Assembly (NCBI GenBank): GCA_022820835.1
Contig: JAJEET010000092.1
Location: 62,001-126,000, forward strand
Source of the DNA: Candidatus Poribacteria bacterium
GTDB lineage: Bacteria > Poribacteria > WGA-4E > WGA-3G
DNA: 64,000 nucleotides
Reading direction: 5' to 3'
This document shows, one piece after another, positions 8,501 through 17,159 of the stretch. Numbering within the stretch: position 1 is the stretch's first letter; every line of letters begins with the position of its first letter. The notes beneath the pieces were generated by a model that worked only from the letters and a program-made list of their open reading frames with translations, made no database searches and was not told where the DNA came from. Position numbers and translations under genes: made by a program.

Positions 8501-9328
8501 ATGAAATTCAAACGCGAAGATATTTTAGCACAACTACGCAACAACATTGACGCTGGTAAACCCATCATTGGGGCAGGGGCTGGTACGGGTATTTCCGCCA
8601 AATGTGAGGCTGCTGGCGGCATTGATCTGATTATTATCTACAACTCTGGCAGATTCAGAATGGCAGGTAGAGGTTCACTCGCTGGGATGATGCCTTATGG
8701 CGACGCGAACCAAATCGTTGTTGAGATGGCGAGCGAAGTGCTCCCCGTTGTTCCTGATACACCGGTCCTTGCCGGTGTCTGTGGCACGGATCCGTTTAGA
8801 TTGATGGATGTCTTCTTGAAACAGATAGATGACATCGGGTTTTCCGGTGTACAGAACTTCCCGACGGTAGGACTAATTGATGGCACTTTCCGCCAACTGC
8901 TTGAAGAGACCGATATGGGATACGGGCCTGAGGTAGAGATGATTCGGACGGCAAGCCAGATGGGGATGCTTACCACACCGTATGCGTTCAACGAATCGGA
9001 AGCGGAACAGATGGCGGATGCCGGTGCGGACATTCTCGTCGCGCACATGGGACTCACGACGAAAGGGTCTATTGGTGCGAAAACAGCCTTCACATTAGAA
9101 GATGCCGCCAAACGGGTGCAAGCGATACACGACGCGGCGAAAGGGGTCAACCCTGAGATTCTTGTTATCTGTCACGGGGGTCCCATTGCTGAACCGGAAG
9201 ACGCGACGTATGTCCTGGAAAACACTGAAGGCGTTGTCGGATTCTACGGCGCGTCGAGTGCAGAACGCCTCCCAACAGAGCGGGCAATCACAGCACAGAT
9301 TGAGGCATTCAAGCAGATTCGTTTGTAG
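8501..9328 (+). CDS. Phosphoenolpyruvate-hydrolase-like TIM-barrel family protein
   Basis: 275 residues matching the TIM-barrel PEP-hydrolase/'signal transduction' family: [23 protein letters not shown] at the start, GVCGTDPFR, a central [28 protein letters not shown], and [13 protein letters not shown] near the end. Members are soluble ~275-aa barrels often fused to Tm-1-like domains; here it stands alone. The proposed activity is hydrolysis or C-C lysis of a phosphoenol/keto acid, unproven for most members. AAGGA precedes ATG 8501. Confidence 0.85.
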   Translation: MKFKREDILAQLRNNIDAGKPIIGAGAGTGISAKCEAAGGIDLIIIYNSGRFRMAGRGSLAGMMPYGDANQIVVEMASEVLPVVPDTPVLAGVCGTDPFRLMDVFLKQIDDIGFSGVQNFPTVGLIDGTFRQLLEETDMGYGPEVEMIRTASQMGMLTTPYAFNESEAEQMADAGADILVAHMGLTTKGSIGAKTAFTLEDAAKRVQAIHDAAKGVNPEILVICHGGPIAEPEDATYVLENTEGVVGFYGASSAERLPTERAITAQIEAFKQIRL

Positions 9329-9332
9329 CAGT

Positions 9333-10394
9333 TTACTCCGCCAGATAGTTTTCGTTAATATAGCGGGTAATCAACTCAATCTCTTCCTCTTCAAGATAGA
9401 GTCCAATATCTATCATTCGTGTTATGAGTTCGGTTGTCTCTTCCTTAGAACGCGGTGGATAGTCTTCTACATCCGTGATTGGGTGACATTGTGAGCATCT
9501 ATCCTCAAAGAGTGCTTTCGCTTCTGCTGCATCGTAAGCCACGACTGCTGTATCGGTTGCAGCTTCTGCTTGCATAGCAACAGTCGCGGTCTGAACTGCA
9601 GTCTTCGCCTCATCTGCGCGCATCTGTTCTTGCCGCTGCTGGCGTGCCGAGACCTGAATATCCGGCGTAATCGCGATGAGATACGCCGAGACGGTCCACT
9701 CCTCTTCTTGATGGATCGGTTCCCCGATCATCGGTTTTATCGCCATCCGATTAACGAGACGTACCCAATCTGTCGGTATGCGTGGCTTCGCGAGAATCGT
9801 TCGTAAGTCGTGACAAACAACACACTTGCGCTGTAAGACGTGCTGCCCTTCCCGTAGTTTCCGTTTTGATGCGAGCTGATCAAGTGGTGCTTCGGGTGGC
9901 AATCCGGCGTTTTCAAGTAACTTACGGGTTCGAGTGATACCCTCGTCGCTGAATGCACTTGTCTGTGTACGCAACGCCGCTTCACGAAACGTGAACGGCA
10001 CCGACAATCCAATCAACAGGTACGTGCAAATAAGTAAACACGTACCGATATACGGCATTGATTCCTCAAAATGCCGGAAAAACCGGAGGATGGCAATCTT
10101 AACGAGGATCAACACACCGATTGTAATGCCGAGCATCAGGTGTGCCACGGTGCGCGGCGGGAGTTCGACTTGGTAGTTCCACAGGCGCGGCACCATGTGC
10201 CACATCATAAAAACATAGAGGATCGCATACGCGTAACCGATGAGCCGATGAAGCAGCATCAAAGAAGGCGGGGCTGCACTTTTATGCGTCTCTTTATCAA
10301 ATGGGTAACCCCACAACTTGAACATTAAGAAAACAGAGGCATTCGCGAGTCCTAAAAAAATGAGACCGAGAATTGCACTCATTGAAGTAGACAT
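9333..10394 (-). CDS. Membrane-bound dihaem cytochrome c
   Basis: 353 residues. The N-terminal ~135 residues hold four predicted membrane helices (about 4-26, 45-66, 84-104, 114-134) with several histidines (His49, 66, 85, 108) that could bind haem b. The periplasmic C-terminal part has two covalent haem c motifs, CVVCH at 191-195 and CSQCH at 300-304, separated by a long Ala/Gln-rich helix (about 250-290). It is likely an electron-transfer protein of a quinol or sugar-oxidation chain. AAGGAAA precedes ATG 10394. It lies downstream of two PhyH genes in the same direction. Confidence 0.85.
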   Translation of the reverse strand: MSTSMSAILGLIFLGLANASVFLMFKLWGYPFDKETHKSAAPPSLMLLHRLIGYAYAILYVFMMWHMVPRLWNYQVELPPRTVAHLMLGITIGVLILVKIAILRFFRHFEESMPYIGTCLLICTYLLIGLSVPFTFREAALRTQTSAFSDEGITRTRKLLENAGLPPEAPLDQLASKRKLREGQHVLQRKCVVCHDLRTILAKPRIPTDWVRLVNRMAIKPMIGEPIHQEEEWTVSAYLIAITPDIQVSARQQRQEQMRADEAKTAVQTATVAMQAEAATDTAVVAYDAAEAKALFEDRCSQCHPITDVEDYPPRSKEETTELITRMIDIGLYLEEEEIELITRYINENYLAE

Positions 10395-10407
10395 GTCGGT
10401 TTCCTTC

Positions 10408-11208
10408 CTACGTCTCTAATACGGGACGATTTAATCGAGAATGATACGGCGGTTCCATGACAGCACGTTGACGTTCATTTGCCCATTCCGGTACTGGATA
10501 CGCTGGAACGTACGCCATGTTGCCAGCCGTATAACGCGTCAAGATGGAACGTCGCGGATGGTCGGCAGTCCACGGCAGTGTGCCGTGCGTCACCGCTTCT
10601 GTGAAAATTATGACATCGCCCGCGTTGCAGACAAGCTGCCGGATGTGCTCCTGATGTTCCTGATAAAGCCGCATCTTTTGCGGACACGGGTAATTGCTCT
10701 TATGGCTGCCGGGAATGACAATTAATCCGCCTACGCCGGGAGGTACATCCGTCAACTGGAAGGTGACGACAGTCAATCCGTTGTGCATCCTCCCATCACG
10801 GAAGATATAATATTGGTTCGGGTCGAAGCCAGGGCCAGAGGATCCATGAAAAATAAAGCCTTCCGCGCCTTTGTCCATCGAAAGCAGGAACATTTGATGA
10901 TCCATGCGGAAACCTCGCCCTAATATCTCGTTGAGATATGGGACAAGCGTCGGATGCGCGAGCATGTGTCGGAAGGGGTTACACCAAGGTTCTTCCCAGT
11001 GGAGCATACCGCCGAGTTCACCTCTACCCTGTTCACCTTTCAGTTCTGGCGAACCGCCGTCAAGTGCTTGATCGGGTGGACGGATGCGTGCCTGATCACC
11101 GTGTTTGTCAATGGCTTCGTTCGCGAGTTCGACCTCCTCAGGCGTTAGTACGTTCTTGATAACAAGGTAACCGTTCAGATCAAATAGATATTTCTCGTCA
11201 GCATTCAT
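10408..11208 (-). CDS. PhyH family protein, HxD-lacking subfamily (copy 2 of a tandem pair)
   Basis: 266 residues, near-identical in layout to the copy at 11225-12025, 16 bp away. It has the PhyH jelly-roll landmarks LTDVPPGVGGLIVIPGSHKS, a distal His in VTHGTLPW and Arg in RRSILTRY. At the first iron-ligand strand no HxD/E is seen; the conserved candidates are FHGSSG and MHNGL. It is either an iron enzyme with a two-His/open site, as in 2OG halogenases, or a carboxylate comes from elsewhere. Ribosome site AAGGAAAGG. It is probably co-transcribed with 11225 and the cytochrome. Confidence 0.85.
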   Translation of the reverse strand: MNADEKYLFDLNGYLVIKNVLTPEEVELANEAIDKHGDQARIRPPDQALDGGSPELKGEQGRGELGGMLHWEEPWCNPFRHMLAHPTLVPYLNEILGRGFRMDHQMFLLSMDKGAEGFIFHGSSGPGFDPNQYYIFRDGRMHNGLTVVTFQLTDVPPGVGGLIVIPGSHKSNYPCPQKMRLYQEHQEHIRQLVCNAGDVIIFTEAVTHGTLPWTADHPRRSILTRYTAGNMAYVPAYPVPEWANERQRAVMEPPYHSRLNRPVLET

Positions 11209-11224
11209 TTTTTGCCTTTCCTTC

Positions 11225-12025
11225 CTACGTTTCCAAGGTGGGACGATTTAACCGCGAATGATAAGGTGGTTCCATGACAGCACGCTGGCGCTCATTCGCC
11301 CATTCCGGTACTGGGTATGCAGGAACATACGCCATATTGCCTGCAGTATAGCGCGTCAAGATGGAACGGCGCGGATGGTCAGCAGTCCAGGGTAGTGTGC
11401 CGTGCGTCACCGCCTCTGTGAAGATTATGACATCGCCTGCCTCACAAACGACTTGCCGGATATGCTCCTGATGCTTCTGATAGAGTCGCATCTCTTTTGG
11501 ACAGGGGTAGTTGCTCTTATGGCTTCCCGGAATGACGATCAACCCGCCTACACCGGGAGGTACGTCCGTCAGCTGGAAGGCGACGACGGTTAACCCGTTG
11601 TGCATCCGCCCATCTCGGAAGATATAATACTGGTTCGGGTCGAAGCCGGGACCAGAGGATCCATGAAACGTATGCCCCTCCGCCCCTTTGTCCATTGAAA
11701 GCAGGAACATCTGATGGTCCATGCGGAAACCCTTTCCCAATATTACATTCATATAAGGGATGAGTGTCGGGTGTGCGAGCATGTGTCGGAAGGGGTTACA
11801 CCACGGTTCTTCCCAGTGGAGCATACCGCCGAGTTCGCCTCTACCTTGTTCACCTTTCAGATCTGGTGAACCACCGTCGAGTGCCTGTTCGCGTGGACGG
11901 ATGCGTCCTTGCTCACGATGTTTATCAATTGCTTCATTCGCTATTGCCACCTCTTCAGGTGTTAACACGTTCTTGACAACGAGGTAACCGTTGAGATCGA
12001 ATAGATATTTTTCGTCAGCATTCAT
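11225..12025 (-). CDS. PhyH family protein, HxD-lacking subfamily (copy 1 of a tandem pair)
   Basis: 266 residues. Candidate iron-site residues are H121-G-S123 and H142-N-G144; the distal His is 208 and the 2-oxoglutarate Arg 219/220 or 225. It differs from the downstream copy at only a few dozen positions, which indicates a recent tandem duplication. The PGSHKSNYPCP segment after the GGL turn is typical of a PhyH subgroup abundant in Planctomycetes- and Poribacteria-like genomes. Substrate unknown. Confidence 0.85.
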   Translation of the reverse strand: MNADEKYLFDLNGYLVVKNVLTPEEVAIANEAIDKHREQGRIRPREQALDGGSPDLKGEQGRGELGGMLHWEEPWCNPFRHMLAHPTLIPYMNVILGKGFRMDHQMFLLSMDKGAEGHTFHGSSGPGFDPNQYYIFRDGRMHNGLTVVAFQLTDVPPGVGGLIVIPGSHKSNYPCPKEMRLYQKHQEHIRQVVCEAGDVIIFTEAVTHGTLPWTADHPRRSILTRYTAGNMAYVPAYPVPEWANERQRAVMEPPYHSRLNRPTLET

Positions 12026-12089
12026 AATTTTAATCTTTCCTTGCGGTTAAACGAAGTGTGTTCGGACTGAAACGTTTTCGCCTAAGAGT

Positions 12090-12111
12090 CGCCTTCCACT
12101 TCGTTTCAGGC
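12090..12111 (-). repeat. 22-nt repeat, second copy at 610-631
   Basis: On the minus strand this reads GCCTGAAACGAAGTG followed by GAAGGCG. The plus-strand copy at 610-631, upstream of another PhyH gene, differs at one base. Both copies lie in PhyH-flanking gaps. It could be an operator-like site or a repeat remnant. Confidence 0.45.
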
Positions 12112-12141
12112 TTGGTTTCTGTTCTAACACATCTTAGACGA

Positions 12142-13269
12142 TTACACTGCGTAAGCGACAGATCCGTCTTCACGCAGCGGTGTTGAACCTGTGTTCATCG
12201 GTTGATAGGGATTCTGCTCGATTAAACTATCGTCAAGTTCAATCCCTAAACCCGGAACTTCGGGAATCGGAATGTAGCCACCCTCTCGTTGATACGCGAC
12301 TTTGTATACGGCGAAGTCTTCGGATTCATCGCCTTTCGTATACTCTTGTGTAATAAAGTTCGGGATACTCGTGTCTAAGTGGAGCGATGCGGCAGTAATG
12401 AGCGGTCCAAGGAAGTTATGCGTGACAACCGCGCTGTGATACGCTTCAGCAAGTGCCGCGATTTTCTTGCAGTGCGTTATGCCACCAGCAAGACCGACAT
12501 CCGGACGCACGTATTGCGGGCCGCCTGCCTCCAACATTTCACGGAATTCCCAGATGCTTACATTGCGTTCACCGATAGCCAGCGGCGTTGTCATCCGTTT
12601 CGCTAATTCCGCTTGCGTTGTGATAGTGTCTATCTGAATCGGGTCTTCAATAAAATAGAGATTAAAGGGTACCAAGGCAGCCTCTAAGACAATGCTGTTC
12701 ATGGGTGTCAGTTTCCGATGCACCTCAACAATTAGATCAAGATCAGGACCGCCGCCTTCCCGCGCCGCTGCGACGAGGTCGCGTGCAGTCTTCACAAGCC
12801 GATCAACTCCCATATTTTGGAAGCCACCGACCAACGGATCGAACTTGAGTGCCGTGAAGCCTTCTTCGACGGCTGCCTTCGCCGCTTCATACATCGTTTC
12901 CGGGGTGCCGCCACCGCCAAGCAGATGCAATCGGATTTTATCCCGACAATTGCCACCCAACAGTTCCCAGATCGGAACACCGAGATGTTTGCCCTTGATA
13001 TCCCACAATGCGATGTCCACCGCACTGATAGCACCGCTCAGTGCTGTCCCACGAAACGGCCCCATACGGTAGAGGTATTGCCAATGATGCTCAATTCGCA
13101 GCGGATTTTGCCCGATGAGGTATCTCTTAAAGGTGTTGATGATTTGATCAACGGCTTCTGGGTACCCCCAACATGCTGTCTGTCCGACACCGCTGATACC
13201 CGCATCCGTATGAATTCGGATCACATAACCGTTTCTAATAAAAAACGACTCAATCTTATCAATCTTCAT
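12142..13269 (-). CDS. Enolase-superfamily sugar-acid dehydratase (galactonate dehydratase-like)
   Basis: 375 residues from ATG 13269, preceded by AGGAGGGG. The N-terminal capping domain is followed by the barrel with LKFDP (Lys142), VEVH (E182, H184), IEDP (E208), IGERN (E234) and VTHNFLGP (H284). The E-x-H on the third strand and the late His match the galactonate-dehydratase-type mandelate racemase subgroup, where two His act as general base and acid. The usual Asp on strand 3 is Glu here. It probably dehydrates an acid sugar. Neighbouring PhyH genes read in the same direction. Confidence 0.88.
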   Translation of the reverse strand: MKIDKIESFFIRNGYVIRIHTDAGISGVGQTACWGYPEAVDQIINTFKRYLIGQNPLRIEHHWQYLYRMGPFRGTALSGAISAVDIALWDIKGKHLGVPIWELLGGNCRDKIRLHLLGGGGTPETMYEAAKAAVEEGFTALKFDPLVGGFQNMGVDRLVKTARDLVAAAREGGGPDLDLIVEVHRKLTPMNSIVLEAALVPFNLYFIEDPIQIDTITTQAELAKRMTTPLAIGERNVSIWEFREMLEAGGPQYVRPDVGLAGGITHCKKIAALAEAYHSAVVTHNFLGPLITAASLHLDTSIPNFITQEYTKGDESEDFAVYKVAYQREGGYIPIPEVPGLGIELDDSLIEQNPYQPMNTGSTPLREDGSVAYAV

Positions 13270-13505
13270 ATAACCCCTCCTATAGAAGGTGATTTTTGTC
13301 TGGCTGCGTTGCATTGTATCACAAGCGCGCGAATTTAACAACACAGAACTAAAAAATATCATAGCCAGTCAGTTTTCGATTTTCCAATAGCAAGCTCTTT
13401 CTTGTAGGCACTACCTCCCGGTAGCGATTCGCTCCTCTAAAATCATCCGAAAACAGACAATCCATAACAGCCAATTGAATGCCCCTGGAAACATCGAAAA
13501 AAAGG

Positions 13506-13534
13506 TTGCGTGTTCGTGGCATCTGTAGTATAAT
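13506..13534 (+). promoter_or_regulatory. Strong promoter for the toxin-antitoxin operon
   Basis: TTGCGT (13506-13511), a 17-bp spacer, and perfect TATAAT (13529-13534), 47 bases before ATG 13582. The rest of the 13363-13581 gap holds a short inverted repeat around CTACCTCCCGGTAG and nothing else recognised. Confidence 0.7.
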
Positions 13535-13581
13535 TTCACCTAACTAAATTTTCGGTGGCACTACTACGAATAGGGAAAACT

Positions 13582-13884
13582 ATGAAAGAAATAAAGACGA
13601 TTGAAATTCAGGATAAGGTCTTTGATGAGATCTATACCGCCCATATCCAAAAAAATGGCACAAGTTGGCTTGGGTGGATTCCAGAGGTCCCAAAAGTCAA
13701 GTGTGAGGAACAGACGGAAACCGTGCTGCTAAAAACCCTTGAAAAAGAACTTCACGAAGCACTCGTCGCCGAAGAAGAAGCATGGGAGAAGCAGTTTGAA
13801 GAAGATGTGAAAGCCGGAAAGTTGGATCATCTGCGCAAAGAAGCACTTGAGAATGTCCGAGCAGGGAAATTCAAATATTTATAA
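13582..13884 (+). CDS. Antitoxin of a RelE/ParE-type module (HicB-like N-terminus)
   Basis: 100 residues from ATG 13582. The N-terminal half (GTSWLGWIPEVPKVKCEEQT...LEKELHEAL) resembles a HicB-like partial RNase-H fold. The acidic C-terminus (KLDHLRKEALENVRAGKFKYL) resembles toxin-wrapping tails of RelE-partner antitoxins. No obvious DNA-binding domain is seen. It overlaps the toxin gene by 32 bases, as is typical for such modules. The role is inferred from position and size. Confidence 0.7.
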   Translation: MKEIKTIEIQDKVFDEIYTAHIQKNGTSWLGWIPEVPKVKCEEQTETVLLKTLEKELHEALVAEEEAWEKQFEEDVKAGKLDHLRKEALENVRAGKFKYL

Positions 13885-14167
13885 ATCAAGTGCTGAACTC
13901 CCAAGATACGTCCACAAAACGACACCTCGTTTTTGGGAGTGTTATCAAAGATTGCCGTTGGTCATTCAAAAACTTGCCGATAAGCAATTTGAGCGGCTTA
14001 AAGAAGATCCAACCCATCCGTCCCTCAGATTAGAAAAACTTGAGAGATATGATTATTGGTCCGTGAGAGTTACCAGAGGTTATCGAGCAGTAGCATCTAA
14101 AGACGAGGAAGGCTTCGTCTGGTTTTTGATCGGAAAACATGATACCGTTTACGAGAGTTTGAGATGA
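13853..14167 (+). CDS. RelE/ParE-family toxin
   Basis: 104 residues from ATG 13853, inside the end of the antitoxin gene (a TTG at 13847 is the alternative). The C-terminal half has the RelE/ParE pattern: HPSLRLEKLERYDYWSVRV, RGYRAVA, and FLIGKHDTVYE. RelE proteins cleave mRNA on the ribosome and ParE proteins poison gyrase; sequence alone cannot decide between them. The stop TGA at 14165-14167 overlaps an ATG (14164) of the next ORF, so the downstream metabolic gene may be read from the TA promoter. Confidence 0.78.
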   Translation: MSEQGNSNIYKSSAELPRYVHKTTPRFWECYQRLPLVIQKLADKQFERLKEDPTHPSLRLEKLERYDYWSVRVTRGYRAVASKDEEGFVWFLIGKHDTVYESLR

Positions 14168-14178
14168 GGAGGCACATT

Positions 14179-15213
14179 ATGGCGATGTATCGAACCACAA
14201 TTGTCGGGGGTAGGCGTGGGGTCCACCATGCTCGGTGCTACGAAGGCATCGAGAATATGGAGGTAATTGCCATCTGTGAGATTGACGAGGAACGTTTAAA
14301 AGCAGCATCGGCAGAACTGAACGTTACAGGGTATGCCGATTACGTTGAGATGTTGGAACAGGAAAAACCCGATATCGTCCACGCTGTAACAGAACCGACA
14401 GTACCACGACATATCTGGGTGGAACCTGCCGCCGAAGCCGGTGTCAAAGCGTTAGTGATAGAGAAACCGCTTGCCCTCAGACCGAGTGAAGCAGAAGCAC
14501 TTGCCGCTGCACACGAGAAAACAGGTCTTAAAATTATCGTCAATCATCAACGCCGATATCTGCCGTTCGCTGAGAAGCTGCTGGATTTTTTCGCTGATGA
14601 CAGTCTCGGCGATATACACTTCATCCGCGCATGCACCGAAGGCGATATTACCGATATGGATACCCACCTGATGGATGTTGTGCTTTTTGCTCTTAAAGAT
14701 ATTCCGATTACGCACGTCTGGGGTGCCGTTGAGGGTGCTGAAATCTATGACGTTCCGCATCGGCAATGTCCCGAAGACTTGATGGCGATCTATACATTTG
14801 AGAACGGGGCGCGTGTCTTTTTTGAATCCGCACGGACGGCGTTTGGAGCGATAGATTTCCCCGGTAGTAATCCGCGATGCAACCTCGATTTCTGGGGAAC
14901 GAAAGGCAGAATGTGGTGGCGAGAAAACGGTTCGTGGGGGTATCAGTTCGACGGTATGCCACAGCACTTCGTCGAGCCGACCCACTTCGGTGAAGATGAC
15001 AAGTTCGGACAGCGCGCTTTTACAGAGGCAATCGCGACGTGGTTGGACGACGAGAATCAACCGCATCGCAATAGGTTGGAGTTCGCACTGCTCGGATTTG
15101 ATCTGATTATGGCGGCGTATCGCTCCGCACTCATCGGTAAAAGAATCGCGTGGCCCCCAAAACTCTCCGATGCTGAATGGGTGGAACTGAAAAACAGGAT
15201 TGTCAATACCTAA
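14179..15213 (+). CDS. Gfo/Idh/MocA-family oxidoreductase
   Basis: 344 residues. ATG 14179 is chosen because AGGAGG sits six bases upstream; an in-frame ATG at 14164 overlaps the toxin stop. N-terminal Rossmann fold (TTIVGGRRGVHHARCYEG), the EKP motif (VIEKPLALRPSEAEAL) and the C-terminal beta-sheet domain are present. The glycine loop reads GGRRGVH rather than GxGxxG. The family carries out NAD(P)-dependent oxidation of sugars or inositols; substrate unknown. Two PhyH genes follow in the same direction. Confidence 0.87.
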   Translation: MAMYRTTIVGGRRGVHHARCYEGIENMEVIAICEIDEERLKAASAELNVTGYADYVEMLEQEKPDIVHAVTEPTVPRHIWVEPAAEAGVKALVIEKPLALRPSEAEALAAAHEKTGLKIIVNHQRRYLPFAEKLLDFFADDSLGDIHFIRACTEGDITDMDTHLMDVVLFALKDIPITHVWGAVEGAEIYDVPHRQCPEDLMAIYTFENGARVFFESARTAFGAIDFPGSNPRCNLDFWGTKGRMWWRENGSWGYQFDGMPQHFVEPTHFGEDDKFGQRAFTEAIATWLDDENQPHRNRLEFALLGFDLIMAAYRSALIGKRIAWPPKLSDAEWVELKNRIVNT

Positions 15214-15284
15214 AATAGACATGACAACGTAGAGAACTACAATACTGTAGGAAAAAGAAATAGATGTTATAGGAGGCAAAAGAT

Positions 15285-16097
15285 ATGCTCAGCCAAGCAC
15301 AGGTTGACACATTTCGTGAAAAAGGGTTTCTCCTCGGAAACCGTGTTCTAAGTGATGAGCAGGTTGACGAATTGCGTGACGAATTAGCACGTGTCATTGA
15401 TAATTATGAGAAACCTGAAGTACCGCAGCCGGTGCGTATCGCCAACCTCGGCGGTAGGGAAGAGGCTCCGGTCTGGCAGATCGTTAATATTTGGGAAGCG
15501 AGTTCCGCATACCACCGGTTGGTTCACAACCCCGTCATTGTGGAAGAGATCGGACAACTGACTGAAACGACAGAGTTACGCGTCTGGCACGACCAAATCC
15601 AATACAAACCGCCGCAAGTTGGTGGTATCAACGGTTGGCATCAGGACTCGCCACTATGGGGTATCCTTATGCCGAAAACGAGTCAGGTAACGGCATGGGT
15701 TGCATTAGACGATGTTGATGAGAGCAACGGATGTATGCGTATGGTTCCCGGCTCCTATCATTGGGGCCCCCAGATGTCGTTTCTGCGCGAAGTCGGTGGC
15801 ATCCATAAGATGCCCGACCACTTTGAAGAGTATGAGCTCTCTGTCGAATTGTGTCCTGTCCCGAAGGGACATGTCCACTTCCATCACGCTTTAACGTGGC
15901 ACGGTTCTCATGACAACACGAGTAGTGAACCGCGTCGTGCGATTGCGGTGCATTACATGACAGGTGAAACCATCTATGATGAAAGCGGCAACCACATCAT
16001 GAAACGTTTTGTCACCGTCGATGGCGGCAATAAATTAGCGGGTCACCATTTTCCGCTTGTGATGGATGAAGGACAGCCGACGAAAGCGAATATATAA
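15285..16097 (+). CDS. PhyH family protein (first of a tandem pair)
   Basis: 270 residues with a full iron triad: H119-Q-D121 in WHQDSP and distal H206 in TWHGSHD, with Arg217/218 for 2-oxoglutarate. The GGAGGC ribosome site precedes ATG 15285. It is closely related to the next gene; the first 104 bases of the two coding regions are identical. The substrate is unknown; the His-rich VHFHHALTWHGSHD segment is shared by the pair. Confidence 0.9.
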   Translation: MLSQAQVDTFREKGFLLGNRVLSDEQVDELRDELARVIDNYEKPEVPQPVRIANLGGREEAPVWQIVNIWEASSAYHRLVHNPVIVEEIGQLTETTELRVWHDQIQYKPPQVGGINGWHQDSPLWGILMPKTSQVTAWVALDDVDESNGCMRMVPGSYHWGPQMSFLREVGGIHKMPDHFEEYELSVELCPVPKGHVHFHHALTWHGSHDNTSSEPRRAIAVHYMTGETIYDESGNHIMKRFVTVDGGNKLAGHHFPLVMDEGQPTKANI

Positions 16098-16100
16098 GTT

Positions 16101-16180
16101 AGAACTTACGTAACCCCGTTGCAGGCGCGGTTTGTAACCCCGCCTATTATGCAGCGTGCACTAAAAAAAGCGTAAGTCCT
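16101..16180. mobile_element. Short MITE-1-like element between the PhyH pair
   Basis: An 80-bp element with imperfect termini AGAACTTACGTA and GCGTAAGTCCT, matching the ends of the MITE copies at 37788 and 59433. The interior differs and carries a GGCGCGG...CCCCGCC hairpin related to one at 55387. Confidence 0.6.
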
Positions 16181-16205
16181 ATAAGTTTTTCTATTGGAGG
16201 CAAGC

Positions 16206-17018
16206 ATGCTCAGCCAAGCACAGGTTGACACATTTCGTGAAAAAGGGTTTCTCCTCGGAAACCGTGTTCTAAGTGATGAGCAGGTTGACGAATTGCGTGA
16301 CGAATTAGCGCGTGTCATTGATGACTACAAGAAAACCGATATTCCGCAGCCGGTACATATCGTTAATCTCGGCGGTAGGGAAGAGAGTCCCGTCTGGCAA
16401 GTCGTAAATATTTGGGAGGCGAGTTCCGCCTATCACCGACTCGTTCACAACCCAATTATTGTTGAAGATATTGGACAACTGATGTCAACGACCGAGTTAC
16501 GTGTGTGGCACGACCAGATCCAGTACAAACCCGCTGAGGTAGGTGGTGTCAATATGTGGCATCAGGATTCACCGTATTGGCCGATTCTTACTCCGAAAAC
16601 GAGTCAGGTAAGTGCTTGGGTCGCGTTGGATGATGTTGATGAGAGTAACGGATGTATGCGTATGGTTCCCGGTTCTCACCATTGGGGCAATCAGATTCCC
16701 TTCCTGCATTCCATCAAAGACATTCATTCGATGCCGGACCGCTTTGAAGAATATGAACTGGAAGTAGAACTCTGTCCGGTGCCGAAGGGATCTGTCCACT
16801 ATCATCATTCTTTGACGTGGCACGGTTCACACGATAACACAAGTGGAAACCCGCGTCGCGCGATTGCAGTGCATTATATGACAGGTGAAACGCTCTACGA
16901 TGAAAGCGGGAACCACGTTATGAAATCTTTTGTCACCGTTAATGATGGTGATAAATTGGAAGGCAATAGTTTCCCACTTGTGATGGATGCCGGAAAACCG
17001 ACGAATCCCAGTCTATAA
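16206..17018 (+). CDS. PhyH family protein (second of a tandem pair)
   Basis: 270 residues from ATG 16206, with TGGAGG just upstream. The triad residues WHQD and WHGSHD and the RRAIAVHYMTG segment are conserved with the gene at 15285. Beyond residue ~40 the two proteins diverge at many positions, so they may have different substrates. It is likely in the same transcript, unless the intervening MITE-like element interrupts it. Confidence 0.9.
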   Translation: MLSQAQVDTFREKGFLLGNRVLSDEQVDELRDELARVIDDYKKTDIPQPVHIVNLGGREESPVWQVVNIWEASSAYHRLVHNPIIVEDIGQLMSTTELRVWHDQIQYKPAEVGGVNMWHQDSPYWPILTPKTSQVSAWVALDDVDESNGCMRMVPGSHHWGNQIPFLHSIKDIHSMPDRFEEYELEVELCPVPKGSVHYHHSLTWHGSHDNTSGNPRRAIAVHYMTGETLYDESGNHVMKSFVTVNDGDKLEGNSFPLVMDAGKPTNPSL

Positions 17019-17159
17019 GTCTTTTTTACTGGATGAAAAAACCAAAAACATAGTCCATAATGTAATGGAGGACGGATATACGGAGAGGCACTTGAAGACA
17101 CTGGGGAAACACCCAATCAAAAACACCGACCTCACCGAACCGTAAGGAAAGTTAAAATT

